Below are positions 24,701 to 33,196 of a stretch of DNA of 63,051 nt, one piece after another. The position numbers and the translations under genes are program-made. Location of the stretch: assembly GCA_947455215.1 (NCBI GenBank), contig CANGNA010000021.1, positions 1 to 63,051 of the forward strand. The letters run 5' to 3'. How positions within the stretch are numbered: the first letter of the stretch is position 1; each line of letters begins with the position of its first letter. The notes beneath the pieces were generated by a model. That model searched no databases. It had not been told where the DNA came from and worked only from the letters and a program-made list of their open reading frames with translations. This stretch comes from Chitinophagaceae bacterium (lineage in GTDB: Bacteria > Bacteroidota > Bacteroidia > Chitinophagales > Chitinophagaceae).

Positions 24701-25440
24701 TCCCATTGGCGCACACAGCTTATACCACTATCTGTACCATACCATACAGCACCATTTCGGGCCTGTATCATACAGTTGGCCATATCTGACAATAAACCAT
24801 CGCGGGCAGTGATAAACGAGTATGACGCACCGTTATAAATGTTGATACCGCCACCGGCTGTAGCCAGCCACATTTGGTGCTGTTCACCGGCCACAATACC
24901 CCTGATACTGTTATTGTTTAGTCCCTTTGCCTTGTTGATGGTGGTGAATACCTTGCCATCGTAAATGCTTACGCCACCGCCAACAGAGCCAAACCAAAGG
25001 TTGCCCTGCCTGTCTTCAGCGATACTGCCCACATTGTTGGATGCCAGCCCCTGGGCCGTCGTAAAGCTGGTGGCGGTTTTACCATCATACCGGATAACGC
25101 CTCCACCGCCGGTGCAAAACCAGAAATTGCCCTGCCCATCAGCCTTTATAACCCTAATAAATGAATATAACCCCTTTTCTGCGGCGTAGGTGATCATATT
25201 TACCGAGAATATTGCGGGACTCATTAATGCAGGACTAGCAGCATTGGCAGTGATGAAGGTAGCGGGCGGAGGGCAAGTATCGAGCAATGTTACCATGGGT
25301 TGTGCCACACTATCCTTGCCGGGCATAAAGCCCGTTGCCGGCATGGGGCTTTGTCGGTCAGCAGGAGCATCTGCCGGTTGCCGGGCACACCCTGCCAATG
25401 CCAAAACCAACCAAAACCTAAAGAAATATTTACTCATCAA
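21799..25440 (-). CDS. Giant propeller sensor histidine kinase (HTCS-like, no fused regulator)
   Basis: 1213 residues. The N-terminus MMSKYFFRFWLVLALAGCA looks like a lipoprotein signal with lipobox Cys. Residues about 60-780 are two-component propeller repeats (recurring GNLWFGTxGGGVSxxDG), 12 or more blades; then a Y_Y_Y domain (about 860-930, YKYKLDGYSKDWSPV), one membrane helix (SWWAYVLYILTFGYVIYMVVYV), a HisKA helix with SHDLRGPINTSATVLSML, and an ATPase domain (N-box NLLANAIKFTPKNG, G1 DTGVGM, G2 GEKGTGLGLLL). Unlike classical hybrid HTCS regulators it ends after the ATPase domain, with no receiver or AraC part. Monocistronic. The ligand sensed by the periplasmic propellers is unknown. 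Confidence 0.93.
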   Translation of the reverse strand: MMSKYFFRFWLVLALAGCARQPADAPADRQSPMPATGFMPGKDSVAQPMVTLLDTCPPPATFITANAASPALMSPAIFSVNMITYAAEKGLYSFIRVIKADGQGNFWFCTGGGGVIRYDGKTATSFTTAQGLASNNVGSIAEDRQGNLWFGSVGGGVSIYDGKVFTTINKAKGLNNNSIRGIVAGEQHQMWLATAGGGINIYNGASYSFITARDGLLSDMANCMIQARNGAVWYGTDSGISCVRQWDVQRHKGKIISLAGKAGIPLKHVLSLTEDRNGNIWAGTDGGGVSCIGIAGDTLQVIRTFNTQNGLPNNIVRNVFEDSRGKLWFCTAGSGVSCYDPVAYPVRSGNGNLGAVPGALTTYSIEHGLCSNRVECAAEDESGNLWFGTDGGGVSRFDGAHFKLRIEPRNAVTTSITCINADHGGNIWFTSNVTGILCYDGKYFRSYTTGNILGDLNNSVLCMLQDSKGRYWMGTSGKGLYCCSEGPASGHPARFTVYNTAQGLPANRVYCIAEDGRGRLWAGTAAGVVCIDGNKVITYNARQGLRASAIWCSLMDKKGNMWFGTFGGGICRLIEHPADGGAARFLSYTTKDGLPSNSIKSMLQDGSGNIWITTGGGGVSRFDGNSFLDYSTIDGLANNIAVTVAEDKHGNLWFGTNEGLSLLRGFTPVSASRGKTSAPVVAAENSLPNSYVATQYQPVFEQYNFKNGFPIKDVNTNSMCLDSAGVLWAGTADKLICFDRAKLDKNVETPHVAINAISINGEKICWNVLRNQKIWAYSNRSSADDSATYVRDSAAMVNEEMIVLGMPYSAAKRVEMARRYSSIQFDSITPFDPLPVGLILPHRHNNITFDFTAIEPARPYLVRYKYKLDGYSKDWSPVTDRSSASFGNISEGTYTFKLCAQSPDGVWSAPATYTFTVLPPWYRSWWAYVLYILTFGYVIYMVVYVRTGILKKENVRLEAIVHERTEQIEQEKEAVMTQAEELRKLNLFKDKTFSVLSHDLRGPINTSATVLSMLDAEDLTADEFQDMKEGIVKQLTATSVLLDNLLKWAKGSMEGGIEAHKTSVNVFEIVQRHAVLFEENLKKKGIDLQVLVPNNLMAYFDVEQLDIVIRNLLANAIKFTPKNGTITISGTTASGELRLSVADTGVGMTQAQLEKLFKPATDKTTYGTAGEKGTGLGLLLSHEFIKANGGRIEVQSEPGKGTTFTLLLPGVSS

Positions 25441-25612
25441 TCAAATGCACAAAATTTCAATTTACAAGATAGTAATTATTAACTAAGAACATAATAAACT
25501 GGCATTAAATGCTGGTTATGAACACCAAGGTTGACGTTACTCCAGCCCCCATGTGTATGCTGCAACTGACCATTAATGAACCTGCCCGATTATTTGGTAA
25601 TTTGCAGACATA

Positions 25613-26686
25613 ATGAGCATTACGACCGCCCGAAAAAGATATTTTACAGCCGAACTGCTTAACTGGCATCACAACGATAATGACCGGAGCCTGCCTTGGA
25701 AAAGCGAGAAGGACCCGTATAAAATATGGCTATCAGAGATCATATTGCAACAAACCAGGGCGCTGCAGGGTTTGCCTTACTATATCAACTTCACCACAAC
25801 TTACCCAACCATACACCATCTGGCAGCGGCTAAGGATGAAGACGTATTCAGGATATGGCAGGGATTGGGCTACTACAACCGCTGCAAGAATATGCTGGCG
25901 ACAGCCAGGTTTGTGGCCAATGAGCTGAATGGCCAATTCCCCGGAACTTACGATGATATTGTGGCATTAAAAGGCATAGGCCCGTATACGGCTGCTGCCA
26001 TTGCATCATTTGCATACGGGCTGCCACATGCAGTGGTAGACGGCAACGTATACCGTGTGCTGTCCAGGTACTTTGCTATAGACACACCGGTTGACACTAC
26101 CGAAGGTAAAAAGCAATTTGCGCAGCTGGCACAAGACTTGATGGCCGCAGATAGCAGCAGTGCCTATAACCAGGCCATAATGGACTTAGGTGCCACGGTT
26201 TGTTCACCCCGCAATCCCTCGTGCGCGCTATGTGCTTTACAAAAGAATTGCATCGCATACAAACAGGGAATGACCACTATGCTACCCGTGAAAAGCAAAA
26301 AGGTACAGGTAGCCACACGCTACTTCAATTACCTTGTACTGGAAAAAGACGGGAAGATATGGCTGCGCAAGCGCGGCAGTAAAGATATTTGGGAAAACTT
26401 ACATGAACCACTACAGATAGAAACACAAAAGCTTGTCGACAGATCAGCATTTACGGCCTTGCCAGACGTTGCCCTGCTTGGCCTTAAGGAGATCAATTAC
26501 GCAGGCAAGGACACACAGCGACTCACACACAGAATAATAATAAGTTCCTTTTTTACAGCAGATGTACCGGGAGAGCTAATTTTACCGGAAGATGGGCGGT
26601 GGACAGACAAAAAGGACATGAATAAAATAGCTTACCCTAAAACCGTTTTGGATTTCTTTAAGAAAAATAACTATATAATATCATAA
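25613..26686 (+). CDS. mutY: A/G-specific adenine DNA glycosylase MutY
   Basis: 357 residues, the expected size. It removes adenine opposite 8-oxoguanine in base excision repair. Catalytic residues are present: Glu42 in WLSEIILQQTRA and Asp143 in VVDGNVYRVLSRYF; the helix-hairpin-helix is ALKGIGPYTAAAIAS (118-132). The 4Fe-4S ligands are Cys197, Cys204, Cys207 and Cys213 (C-x6-C-x2-C-x5-C). The C-terminal NUDIX-like domain (about 230-357) recognises 8-oxoG. In many Bacteroidota mutY precedes ssb and gldE; here a glycosyltransferase occupies the place of ssb, and gldE follows. Confidence 0.96.
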   Translation: MSITTARKRYFTAELLNWHHNDNDRSLPWKSEKDPYKIWLSEIILQQTRALQGLPYYINFTTTYPTIHHLAAAKDEDVFRIWQGLGYYNRCKNMLATARFVANELNGQFPGTYDDIVALKGIGPYTAAAIASFAYGLPHAVVDGNVYRVLSRYFAIDTPVDTTEGKKQFAQLAQDLMAADSSSAYNQAIMDLGATVCSPRNPSCALCALQKNCIAYKQGMTTMLPVKSKKVQVATRYFNYLVLEKDGKIWLRKRGSKDIWENLHEPLQIETQKLVDRSAFTALPDVALLGLKEINYAGKDTQRLTHRIIISSFFTADVPGELILPEDGRWTDKKDMNKIAYPKTVLDFFKKNNYIIS

Positions 26687-26724
26687 AACAATAACACAGG
26701 AACGGGAGTATAGCTGCTGAACAT

Positions 26725-26755
26725 TTGCATTACTGGCCCAAAAAAGATAATTTTG
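26725..26755 (+). promoter_or_regulatory. Bacteroidota promoter for the glycosyltransferase
   Basis: TTG at 26725-26727, 20 bases, TAATTTTG at 26748-26755. A start codon at TTG 26753 lies inside the -7 box, which argues that translation begins at the ATG at 26828. Confidence 0.75.
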
Positions 26756-26827
26756 CGGTGCTTCGGAGCACCTGTATCAGTACCAATAAAATTTATTTAT
26801 ATAAATACAGGTTTTCAAACATCTTCT

Positions 26828-27658
26828 ATGCAAAAAGTCCCAAAGATCATTCATTATATCTGGATAGGTGCCAATGGTAAGCCATTCAATGTGCATCATA
26901 TGGTCTCTATCAAGGCCGTTGCGCATTACAACCCCGGATATGAAATAAAAATACATTGCGACGAGGTACCAACGGGGCCGTATTTTGACAAGATCAAGGA
27001 CATGGTGACCATTAAGTTCGCCGACGTACCTCACGAGGTATTTGGTGTGCCGTTCCTTTATAACCCCAATAAGGCAACATTATTGAGGATCAATATTTTG
27101 CTGGAAGAAGGAGGCATATACCAGGACCTGGACATCATTACCCTGCGATCTTATGACGACCTGCTGGATCACGATGTGTGCATGGGTTACGAACTAAGTG
27201 AAATGATGAGCCCACGCCAGATATTGGGCCTGTTGAAAAATGGCCGGTTCGAGGTGCTTAAGTTTCGTGGCCGCATTACAAAGGGACTATGTAATGGGTT
27301 CCTGATATCAGCCAAAAATTCACAGTTCCTGCAAGATTGGCTTGAAGGCTTCCGCAACTATGATAATAAGAACTGGGGCTTTTACTCGGTAAAAATGCCT
27401 TATGCCCTGCAACAGAGTGGCAAGTATGATTTCCAAATGATACCGGCATACCAGACACACTTCCCTGGCTGCCACCCCGACGAGCTGAAACTGCTGTTCG
27501 AGCAGAATATACTTAACGATAGCAAGTATACAGGGCGATATTTCCTGCACACATGGGAATCCAAATCATTTAAGCAGTACCTGGAGCCGTTGCTGGACGA
27601 AGCAAAGATCAAAAGCACAAACTCCACCTATTGCAACGCTATCAAGCAATTTATTTAG
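26828..27658 (+). CDS. Glycosyltransferase, DXD sugar-binding type
   Basis: 276 residues from ATG 26828. The longer frame from 26753 would start within the promoter box and gives an unrelated hydrophobic leader. The family pattern is PKIIHYIWIG at residues 4-13, then KATLLRINILLEEGGIYQDLDIITLRSYDDLL, the sugar-binding DXD region (DLD) of the Gly_transf_sug / Och1-like family. It likely transfers a hexose from a nucleotide-sugar to a surface glycan or lipid precursor; donor and acceptor cannot be read. It sits between mutY and gldE, with its own promoter and terminator, as an independent unit in a cluster that is normally DNA-repair and gliding genes. Confidence 0.85.
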   Translation: MQKVPKIIHYIWIGANGKPFNVHHMVSIKAVAHYNPGYEIKIHCDEVPTGPYFDKIKDMVTIKFADVPHEVFGVPFLYNPNKATLLRINILLEEGGIYQDLDIITLRSYDDLLDHDVCMGYELSEMMSPRQILGLLKNGRFEVLKFRGRITKGLCNGFLISAKNSQFLQDWLEGFRNYDNKNWGFYSVKMPYALQQSGKYDFQMIPAYQTHFPGCHPDELKLLFEQNILNDSKYTGRYFLHTWESKSFKQYLEPLLDEAKIKSTNSTYCNAIKQFI

Positions 27659-27722
27659 CATGTTGACCAATGGCCGGGCTATATGTTCACGCATTGGCAT
27701 AGGTTTTATAAATAACTATAGG

Positions 27723-27756
27723 GGAATGAAATAATTTTTTATTTCATTCCTTTTTA
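27723..27756 (+). terminator. Intrinsic terminator after the glycosyltransferase
   Basis: GGAATGAAAT (27723-27732) pairs with ATTTCATTCC (27741-27750), followed by TTTTT. A -7-type TAATTTTG (27757-27764) directly follows and may serve gldE. Confidence 0.8.
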
Positions 27757-27791
27757 TAATTTTGAAGCAGTTCACCAAATATAATTGACAA

Positions 27792-29135
27792 TTGGAAGAC
27801 GTCCATAGACAGTTCACATCGTTATTCCTCACCGGAACAGGTGCGTTCTCGACCTCAAACGCCACAATTCTAATAATAGCTATCCTTATCCTGCTACTGA
27901 TGACCGGGGTTATAGCCGGCGCGGAAACTGCTTTTTTCTCTCTTTCAGCCAAAGATATCCACTTCCTTAAGTCGAAGGAAAAAGGTTCTGCACGCCAGGC
28001 GTCGCAGCTGCTCGATCAACCCAAGCTGTTGCTGGCAACCTTGTTGGTAGCCAATACTTTCGTTAACATCGCCATAGTTATCACCACCAACATGCTGGTG
28101 GCCTCTATACTGCCGCCCAGTATGAGTAAGCTGGCGTCTTTTATCGTACAGGTAGTAGGTGTCACTTTTTTGCTGGTATTGTTTGGCGAGGTGTTACCGA
28201 AGGTATATGCTACGCAAAACAACCTGCGTATGGCCTTGTTTGCCGCACCTTATATTAAGATACTACTGGGCATTTTCAGGCCGGTGAGCGGCATACTGGT
28301 ATCTTCTACCAAATTCATAGAAGGTAAAATATCGTCCAAGCCCGCCAACAACATCAGCAGCGAGGACTTCGCGCATGCCATAGAACTTACGGTAGGCCAT
28401 GAGGCAACAAAAGAAGAGGTGAACATCTTTAAGGGCATCCTTAAGTTTGGTAATATTACCGCCAGGCAGATCATGCGTACCCGTCTGGATGTATCGGCGA
28501 TAGATAGCGAAATGACCTTTGCCGAAGTGCGTGCCCATTGCCTGGAAGCAGGCTACTCCCGCTTGCCGGTATATAAAGAAACGCTGGATAAGGTAGCCGG
28601 CATGGTACATACCAAAGACTTTCTCCCGTATATCAATGACGACAACTTCGAATGGCATAGCCTGGTAAGGCCGGCCTATTTTGTGCATGAAGGTAAACTG
28701 ATAGAAGACCTGCTGAAGGAATTCCAATCGAAAAGGATACACCTGGCGATGGTGGTAGATGAGTTTGGCGGCACATCCGGCATTATTACCCTGGAGGATA
28801 TCATGGAAGAGATCATCGGGGATATCAGGGATGAGTTTGATGAGGAAGATCTGAACTATAAAAAGATAGATAATAACATATACATATTTGAAGGTAAAAC
28901 GCTTATCAACGATGTGTGCAGGGTAATAGGTGAACCCGCAGAGACCTTTGATACTGTAAGGGGAGAAAGCGACTCGCTGGCCGGGCTGATACTGGAGATA
29001 AGAGGCCGCTTCCCTGCAGTAAATGAATCCATCATCTACAAGCATTTTGAATTTACGGTAATGGCACTGGACAAAATGCGCATAGCACGGGTAAAGGTGA
29101 CCATACACCCTATGCTGATAGAACAGAAAGACTGA
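27792..29135 (+). CDS. gldE: GldE-type CNNM/CBS hemolysin-family membrane protein
   Basis: 447 residues. TTG start at 27792: there is no ATG between the upstream in-frame stop at 27786 and the first membrane helix. A TAATTTTG box at 27757-27764 gives a short leader, consistent with this start. Layout: an N-terminal CNNM domain with three to four membrane helices (about 25-170; ILIIAILILLLMTGVIAGAETAFFS), a CBS pair (about 205-330; RQIMRTRLDVSAI, then LAMVVDEFGGTSGIITLEDIMEEIIGDI), and a CorC/HlyC domain (about 345-440). In Flavobacteriia GldE supports gliding and T9SS function; homologues in non-gliding relatives are also common. Ion transport is suggested by the family, not proven. Confidence 0.88.
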   Translation: MEDVHRQFTSLFLTGTGAFSTSNATILIIAILILLLMTGVIAGAETAFFSLSAKDIHFLKSKEKGSARQASQLLDQPKLLLATLLVANTFVNIAIVITTNMLVASILPPSMSKLASFIVQVVGVTFLLVLFGEVLPKVYATQNNLRMALFAAPYIKILLGIFRPVSGILVSSTKFIEGKISSKPANNISSEDFAHAIELTVGHEATKEEVNIFKGILKFGNITARQIMRTRLDVSAIDSEMTFAEVRAHCLEAGYSRLPVYKETLDKVAGMVHTKDFLPYINDDNFEWHSLVRPAYFVHEGKLIEDLLKEFQSKRIHLAMVVDEFGGTSGIITLEDIMEEIIGDIRDEFDEEDLNYKKIDNNIYIFEGKTLINDVCRVIGEPAETFDTVRGESDSLAGLILEIRGRFPAVNESIIYKHFEFTVMALDKMRIARVKVTIHPMLIEQKD

Positions 29136-29155
29136 ACAAACACAAACGATACCTG

Positions 29156-29189
29156 ATACCCCCGAACAAAAAATCGGGGGTATTTTTTT
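29156..29189 (+). terminator. Intrinsic terminator after gldE
   Basis: ATACCCCCGA (29156-29165) and TCGGGGGTAT (29174-29183) form a perfect 10-bp stem, then seven T. Confidence 0.95.
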
Positions 29190-29291
29190 GCGTGTTCGCA
29201 ACACAAAAAATGTACACTTAAATTATGCAGCTTATTATAAAAGAATTATATTGTATGAAAATTTTACAATTACTTAATTAAAACCACTTTT

Positions 29292-30494
29292 ATGCTCCGT
29301 AAACTTTACATGTCTGCATTACTGACCATATCTGCGGCGGGTATGGCCCATGCACAATGCCCTGCCGGTAGATTCAACTCTACAGTATTCCCATCGGTAG
29401 ATATCAGCACTGTCACGTACAGTACCCCATATAGCCTGCAGATGGACATCTACCAACCTACAGGCGATACCATGATGCACAGACCACTTATTATACTGGC
29501 GCATGGTGGCAGCTTCATCTCCGGCACCCGGAACGATGACAGCACCGTGGTACAACTGTGCCGCAACTTTGCCAGGAGAGGTTACGTAACGGCCTCTATA
29601 GACTACAGGCTGGGCAATATCATCTCCATGGTATCAGACAGCTCTTACGCTATTGATGTGGTAATAAAAGCCATCAGTGATGGTAAAGCTGCAGTACGCT
29701 ACTTCCGCCAGGATGCCAATACCACCAACACTTACAAGATAGACACCAACCATATATACTACGGTGGCAACTCGGCCGGAGCGGTATTGTATATGCATGC
29801 AGCCTACCTTACAGATACATCAGAATCGGCTACCTACCTTGACGTTGCACTTGCGGCCAATGGCGGCATGGAAGGCAACAGCGGCAACGCAGGTTATTCC
29901 TCATCTGCAAAGGCGGTCATCAACCTGGCCGGCGCTTTGAATACTGCAAACTTCATCAACAGTACAGACATACCTGCGGTAAACGCCCAGGGCGACAATG
30001 ATAACACAGTGCCTTACAACTGCGCTTATCCGCTGAGTGGCACAGTACACGTAAACCTTTGTGGTATGGGTGCTCTGGAGTCCCGCTTCACATCACAGGG
30101 AGTGTATCACATGACCAAGATATTCCCTGGTGATGCACACGTACCGTGGAGCACCAATACAGCTAAAATGTATACAGTGGATTCACTGGTGACAGAATTC
30201 TTGTATACGCTCACCTGCCCGGGTAACGTAGGGGTAGCTAACATCGCGGCACAAGCTGCAGAGGTAACCCTGTATCCTAACCCTGCTACAGAAGTAGTGA
30301 ATATTGTAGCTGGCGATATGCTGAAAGATGCAACTGTAACTGACCAGACAGGCAGGACAGTATTGACGACCACGCTCAACAGCACTCGTGGCGAGATCAA
30401 CACAGCCAACCTCGCTCCCGGAGTGTACTTTATCCGCGTGAATTTTGCAGGCAATGCGCTGGCGCCGATAACACGAAAAGTAGTTATAGAATAA
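29292..30494 (+). CDS. Secreted alpha/beta-hydrolase esterase with T9SS tail
   Basis: 400 residues. Signal peptide MLRKLYMSALLTISAAGMAHAQ. Hydrolase features: oxyanion HGG at 71-73 (LIILAHGGSFISG), nucleophile Ser161 in YYGGNSAGAVL, a likely catalytic Asp in NAQGDNDNTVPY (Asp235 or Asp237), and His283 in GDAHVPW. This is the carboxylesterase/esterase-lipase family, probably acting on an ester or acyl group outside the cell. The C-terminal 80 residues, from VTLYPNPATEVVNIV to ITRKVVIE, are a type A T9SS sorting domain. Expressed alone, between the gldE terminator and its own terminator. Confidence 0.9.
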   Translation: MLRKLYMSALLTISAAGMAHAQCPAGRFNSTVFPSVDISTVTYSTPYSLQMDIYQPTGDTMMHRPLIILAHGGSFISGTRNDDSTVVQLCRNFARRGYVTASIDYRLGNIISMVSDSSYAIDVVIKAISDGKAAVRYFRQDANTTNTYKIDTNHIYYGGNSAGAVLYMHAAYLTDTSESATYLDVALAANGGMEGNSGNAGYSSSAKAVINLAGALNTANFINSTDIPAVNAQGDNDNTVPYNCAYPLSGTVHVNLCGMGALESRFTSQGVYHMTKIFPGDAHVPWSTNTAKMYTVDSLVTEFLYTLTCPGNVGVANIAAQAAEVTLYPNPATEVVNIVAGDMLKDATVTDQTGRTVLTTTLNSTRGEINTANLAPGVYFIRVNFAGNALAPITRKVVIE

Positions 30495-30511
30495 ATTACA
30501 ACAATACTTTG

Positions 30512-30550
30512 ATAAGAAAGCTGCGGATGACCACCGCAGCTTTCTTATTG
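30512..30550 (+). terminator. Intrinsic terminator after the secreted esterase
   Basis: ATAAGAAAGCTGCGG (30512-30526) pairs perfectly with CCGCAGCTTTCTTAT (30534-30548) around a 7-base loop. The T-run is short but the stem is strong, and it could work in both directions. Confidence 0.85.
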
Positions 30551-30678
30551 CTCCCCAACCGTTTGCGAACATATCTTAAAAGGATCAGGACCAATGGCGG
30601 CCCCGTTTTGCGTACATAACGGTGTATTTGCGACTTTTTTTCGGTACCTTAGGGCACCAAAATTCAATAAGTATAATA

Positions 30679-32610
30679 ATGACCAGGCGGATATTTTATT
30701 TTGCTCTTCTCCTTACCGTATTAGGGACATCGCTTCATACCAACGCGCAGATCATATCGACCTTTGCCGGCGATGGCACACCCGGTTATGGTGCAGACAA
30801 TGTTTCGGCTACGACCACACAGCTCAACAACCCCTATGGTGTAGCTGTAGACCCTGCAACAGGCAACGTATACATAGCAGACAATGCGAACCACCGTATA
30901 CGCAAGGTAAATGCCACCACCGGCATTATTACTACCATAGCAGGAACAGGCACACCGGGCTATAGCGGCGATAACGGCCAGGCAACAGCAGCACAGATAC
31001 AGAATCCACGCGGTATCACCGTTGATCCGTCGGGCAATGTGGTGTTTTCGGATTATGCCAATAACAGGATCCGTAAGATCAATATAACAACCGGTGTTAT
31101 CACTACCATAGTAGGTATAGGTGGCAGCCCATCTTACGTAGCTACCGACGATGGCGCACCGGCTACTAATGCACACATGGGCTTTCCGTGGGGTGTTGCT
31201 TATAACACATCGGGCGTATTATATATTGCTGACAACCAGAACTGTCGCATCCGCCGTGTTAGTCCATCAGGCATCATTACTACCTATGCCGGTAATGGCA
31301 ACTGCTTTGTAAGTGGCGATGGCGGCCCTGCTACAGACGCAAGGGTGCAATACCCAACGGGTGTGGCTGTAGATAATGCCGGCAACCTGTATATAGGCGA
31401 TGATGGTAACAACCGCGTACGCAAAGTAACTTCAGGAGGTATCATATCTACACTGGCAGGCTCTGCAACTTATGGCTTTACCGGCGACGGAGGCCCATCT
31501 ACGGCGGCTAAATTGTACCTGCCACGGGCTGTAGCTACGGACCCGGCGGGCAACCTCTACATCTGCGACATGAACAATAACCGTGTACGTAAGATCAACA
31601 TTTTCGGCATCATCAGCACATTTGCGGGTAATGGTGTTGCTACTTACGCAGGAGACGGAGGGGCACCGACCCTTGCGTCGCTGAACCAGACAACCGGCGT
31701 TGCGGTAGATGCCACAAGGGGCAAATACTACATATGCGATAATGATAATAACAGGATAAGGGTTGTAGATATCTTTAACAGCCCCTACTTCAGCAACGGG
31801 AGCCACCAGACAGTGACGATATGCGAAGGCACAGTAAAAAGCCTGGATACCCTGCTGGCCATAGACGATATAGATATGGGCCAGCCAGAAACTTGGTCTT
31901 TGCTGATAAACCCACTGCATGGTGCAGCAACTGTTGGCTACTCTACGCCATCAAACGGATCGACGGTGACGCCTGCGGGCCTGAACTATACCGCGCCATT
32001 GGGCTTTAGTGGTGTGGACTCCTTTACTGTTCGCGTATTTGACGGCACATATTATGATACAACCACCGTAGTGGTAAATGTGCTGGCCAACAACCCTACT
32101 ACTACTATAACAGGCACAGACACAGTATGCCCGCGTTTCAGCACGGCATTGACTGCTGCCGTAACCGGCGGTATCTGGAGCAGCACCAATAACGCTATTG
32201 CTACAGTATCGGCAAGCGGTGTGGTATGGGGCGTAACGCCGGGTGTTGATACCATAAAATACCAGTTAACCAATGTATGCGGCACAGGTGTCACTTATTA
32301 TACGGTAACTGTAAGCGATACCAGTGTATGCCCCGGCGTAGGTGTGGCCAACATCACCGCAGAACAGGAGGCAGTGAGCATCTTCCCTAACCCTAACAAT
32401 GGCAGGTTTATTGTAAAGGTGGCATCGGCATATAATGATGACGTGTGGCTTACCATTACCAATGTTACCGGCCAGAAGATAAGGCGTTTAAAAGCTGCTG
32501 CTAATACTGATACAGAGCTTAACCTGGGCGACCAGCCGGCAGGAGTATACACACTTACTGTAACAGATAGCTACAGGCAATATACACGGAAGATAGTATT
32601 GACGCGGTAA
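30679..32610 (+). CDS. Secreted NHL-propeller protein with Ig-like domain and T9SS tail
   Basis: 643 residues from ATG 30679, which starts a signal peptide MTRRIFYFALLLTVLGTSLHTNAQ; the longer frame from 30622 adds only a hydrophobic non-signal leader. About six NHL repeats follow (about 25-370; recurring GVAVDxxGNLYIxDxxNNRIRKV), forming a six-bladed propeller likely binding protein or carbohydrate. Next comes a cadherin-like or bacterial Ig region (about 385-480; the segment SLLINPLHGAATVGYSTPSNGS, then DTTTVVVNVL), a BIG2-like domain (GGIWSSTNNAIATVSASGVVWGVTPGVDTI), and a T9SS sorting domain (VSIFPNPNNGRFIVKV to RKIVLTR). The BIG2-like segment closely resembles ones in the large protein at 59697-63051. 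Confidence 0.9.
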   Translation: MTRRIFYFALLLTVLGTSLHTNAQIISTFAGDGTPGYGADNVSATTTQLNNPYGVAVDPATGNVYIADNANHRIRKVNATTGIITTIAGTGTPGYSGDNGQATAAQIQNPRGITVDPSGNVVFSDYANNRIRKINITTGVITTIVGIGGSPSYVATDDGAPATNAHMGFPWGVAYNTSGVLYIADNQNCRIRRVSPSGIITTYAGNGNCFVSGDGGPATDARVQYPTGVAVDNAGNLYIGDDGNNRVRKVTSGGIISTLAGSATYGFTGDGGPSTAAKLYLPRAVATDPAGNLYICDMNNNRVRKINIFGIISTFAGNGVATYAGDGGAPTLASLNQTTGVAVDATRGKYYICDNDNNRIRVVDIFNSPYFSNGSHQTVTICEGTVKSLDTLLAIDDIDMGQPETWSLLINPLHGAATVGYSTPSNGSTVTPAGLNYTAPLGFSGVDSFTVRVFDGTYYDTTTVVVNVLANNPTTTITGTDTVCPRFSTALTAAVTGGIWSSTNNAIATVSASGVVWGVTPGVDTIKYQLTNVCGTGVTYYTVTVSDTSVCPGVGVANITAEQEAVSIFPNPNNGRFIVKVASAYNDDVWLTITNVTGQKIRRLKAAANTDTELNLGDQPAGVYTLTVTDSYRQYTRKIVLTR

Positions 32611-32634
32611 CACGGCGCATAAAAAAATAACTAC

Positions 32635-32664
32635 AAGGTGTTTCTGAAAAGAGACACCTTTTTT
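32635..32664 (+). terminator. Intrinsic terminator with GAAA tetraloop
   Basis: AAGGTGTTTCT-GAAA-AGAGACACCTT (32635-32660), an 11-bp stem with a GNRA loop, then TTTT. Confidence 0.9.
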
Positions 32665-32691
32665 AATACACTGGTATCACCCCAATAAGAA

Positions 32692-32717
32692 GGCCGTATT
32701 GCTTGTGCAATACGGCC
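32692..32717 (-). terminator. Hairpin terminator for the ferredoxin gene
   Basis: GGCCGTATTGC-TTGT-GCAATACGGCC, a perfect 11-bp stem 25 bases past the ferredoxin stop codon. Read on the minus strand it is followed by cttctta, a weak T-rich tail. Confidence 0.65.
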
Positions 32718-32742
32718 CGTATATTCTACCGAGAAATTATTA

Positions 32743-33093
32743 TTAGTTAAGGTGCAGCCTTTCTTTCTTAGCCAGCAGTTCTTCTACTGTCTCCCTGTAC
32801 ATCTCGTCGGGTACGCAGCAGTCTACCGGGCATACAGCAGCGCATTGCGGCTCATCGTGAAAGCCCTGGCATTCTGTACACTTGTTGGGTGTAATGTAGT
32901 ATGTATCAACAGAAATAGGTGTATGCGGCGCATCTGCATTAGTTACCGTACCATCCAGCAAGGTGAAAGATCCTTTTACACCTGTACCGTCAGCCATAGC
33001 CCACTCCACTCCACCTTCGTAAATGGCGTTATTCGGACATTCCGGTTCGCAGGCTCCGCAATTGATGCACTCGTCAGTTATTTTTATAGACAT
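32743..33093 (-). CDS. 2[4Fe-4S] ferredoxin-type protein
   Basis: 116 residues. Two cysteine clusters: [12 protein letters not shown] (about residues 9-20) and [18 protein letters not shown] (about 72-89), giving two 4Fe-4S clusters with the classic CxxCxxCxxxCP first motif and an expanded second one with a seven-residue insertion, as in YfhL-type ferredoxins. A beta-hairpin insert of about 45 residues between the clusters is usual for this Bacteroidota group. It is a small cytoplasmic electron carrier; partner unknown. TAACTTTG on the minus strand (33133-33126) fits a -7 box upstream. Confidence 0.9.
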   Translation of the reverse strand: MSIKITDECINCGACEPECPNNAIYEGGVEWAMADGTGVKGSFTLLDGTVTNADAPHTPISVDTYYITPNKCTECQGFHDEPQCAAVCPVDCCVPDEMYRETVEELLAKKERLHLN

Positions 33094-33125
33094 AAAAGCT
33101 AAATATTTTAAGTTTTAAGACAAAG

Positions 33126-33133
33126 CAAAGTTA
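33126..33133 (-). promoter_or_regulatory. Candidate -7 box for the ferredoxin gene
   Basis: CAAAGTTA on the plus strand, TAACTTTG on the minus strand, an exact TAnnTTTG. The nearest upstream TTG is 15 bases away, shorter than usual. Confidence 0.4.
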
Positions 33134-33196
33134 ATGATAAGAGTAAAACAAACATCATTCTTTACCATTGAAATTGAAGATGCTATGGCCGGGTAT

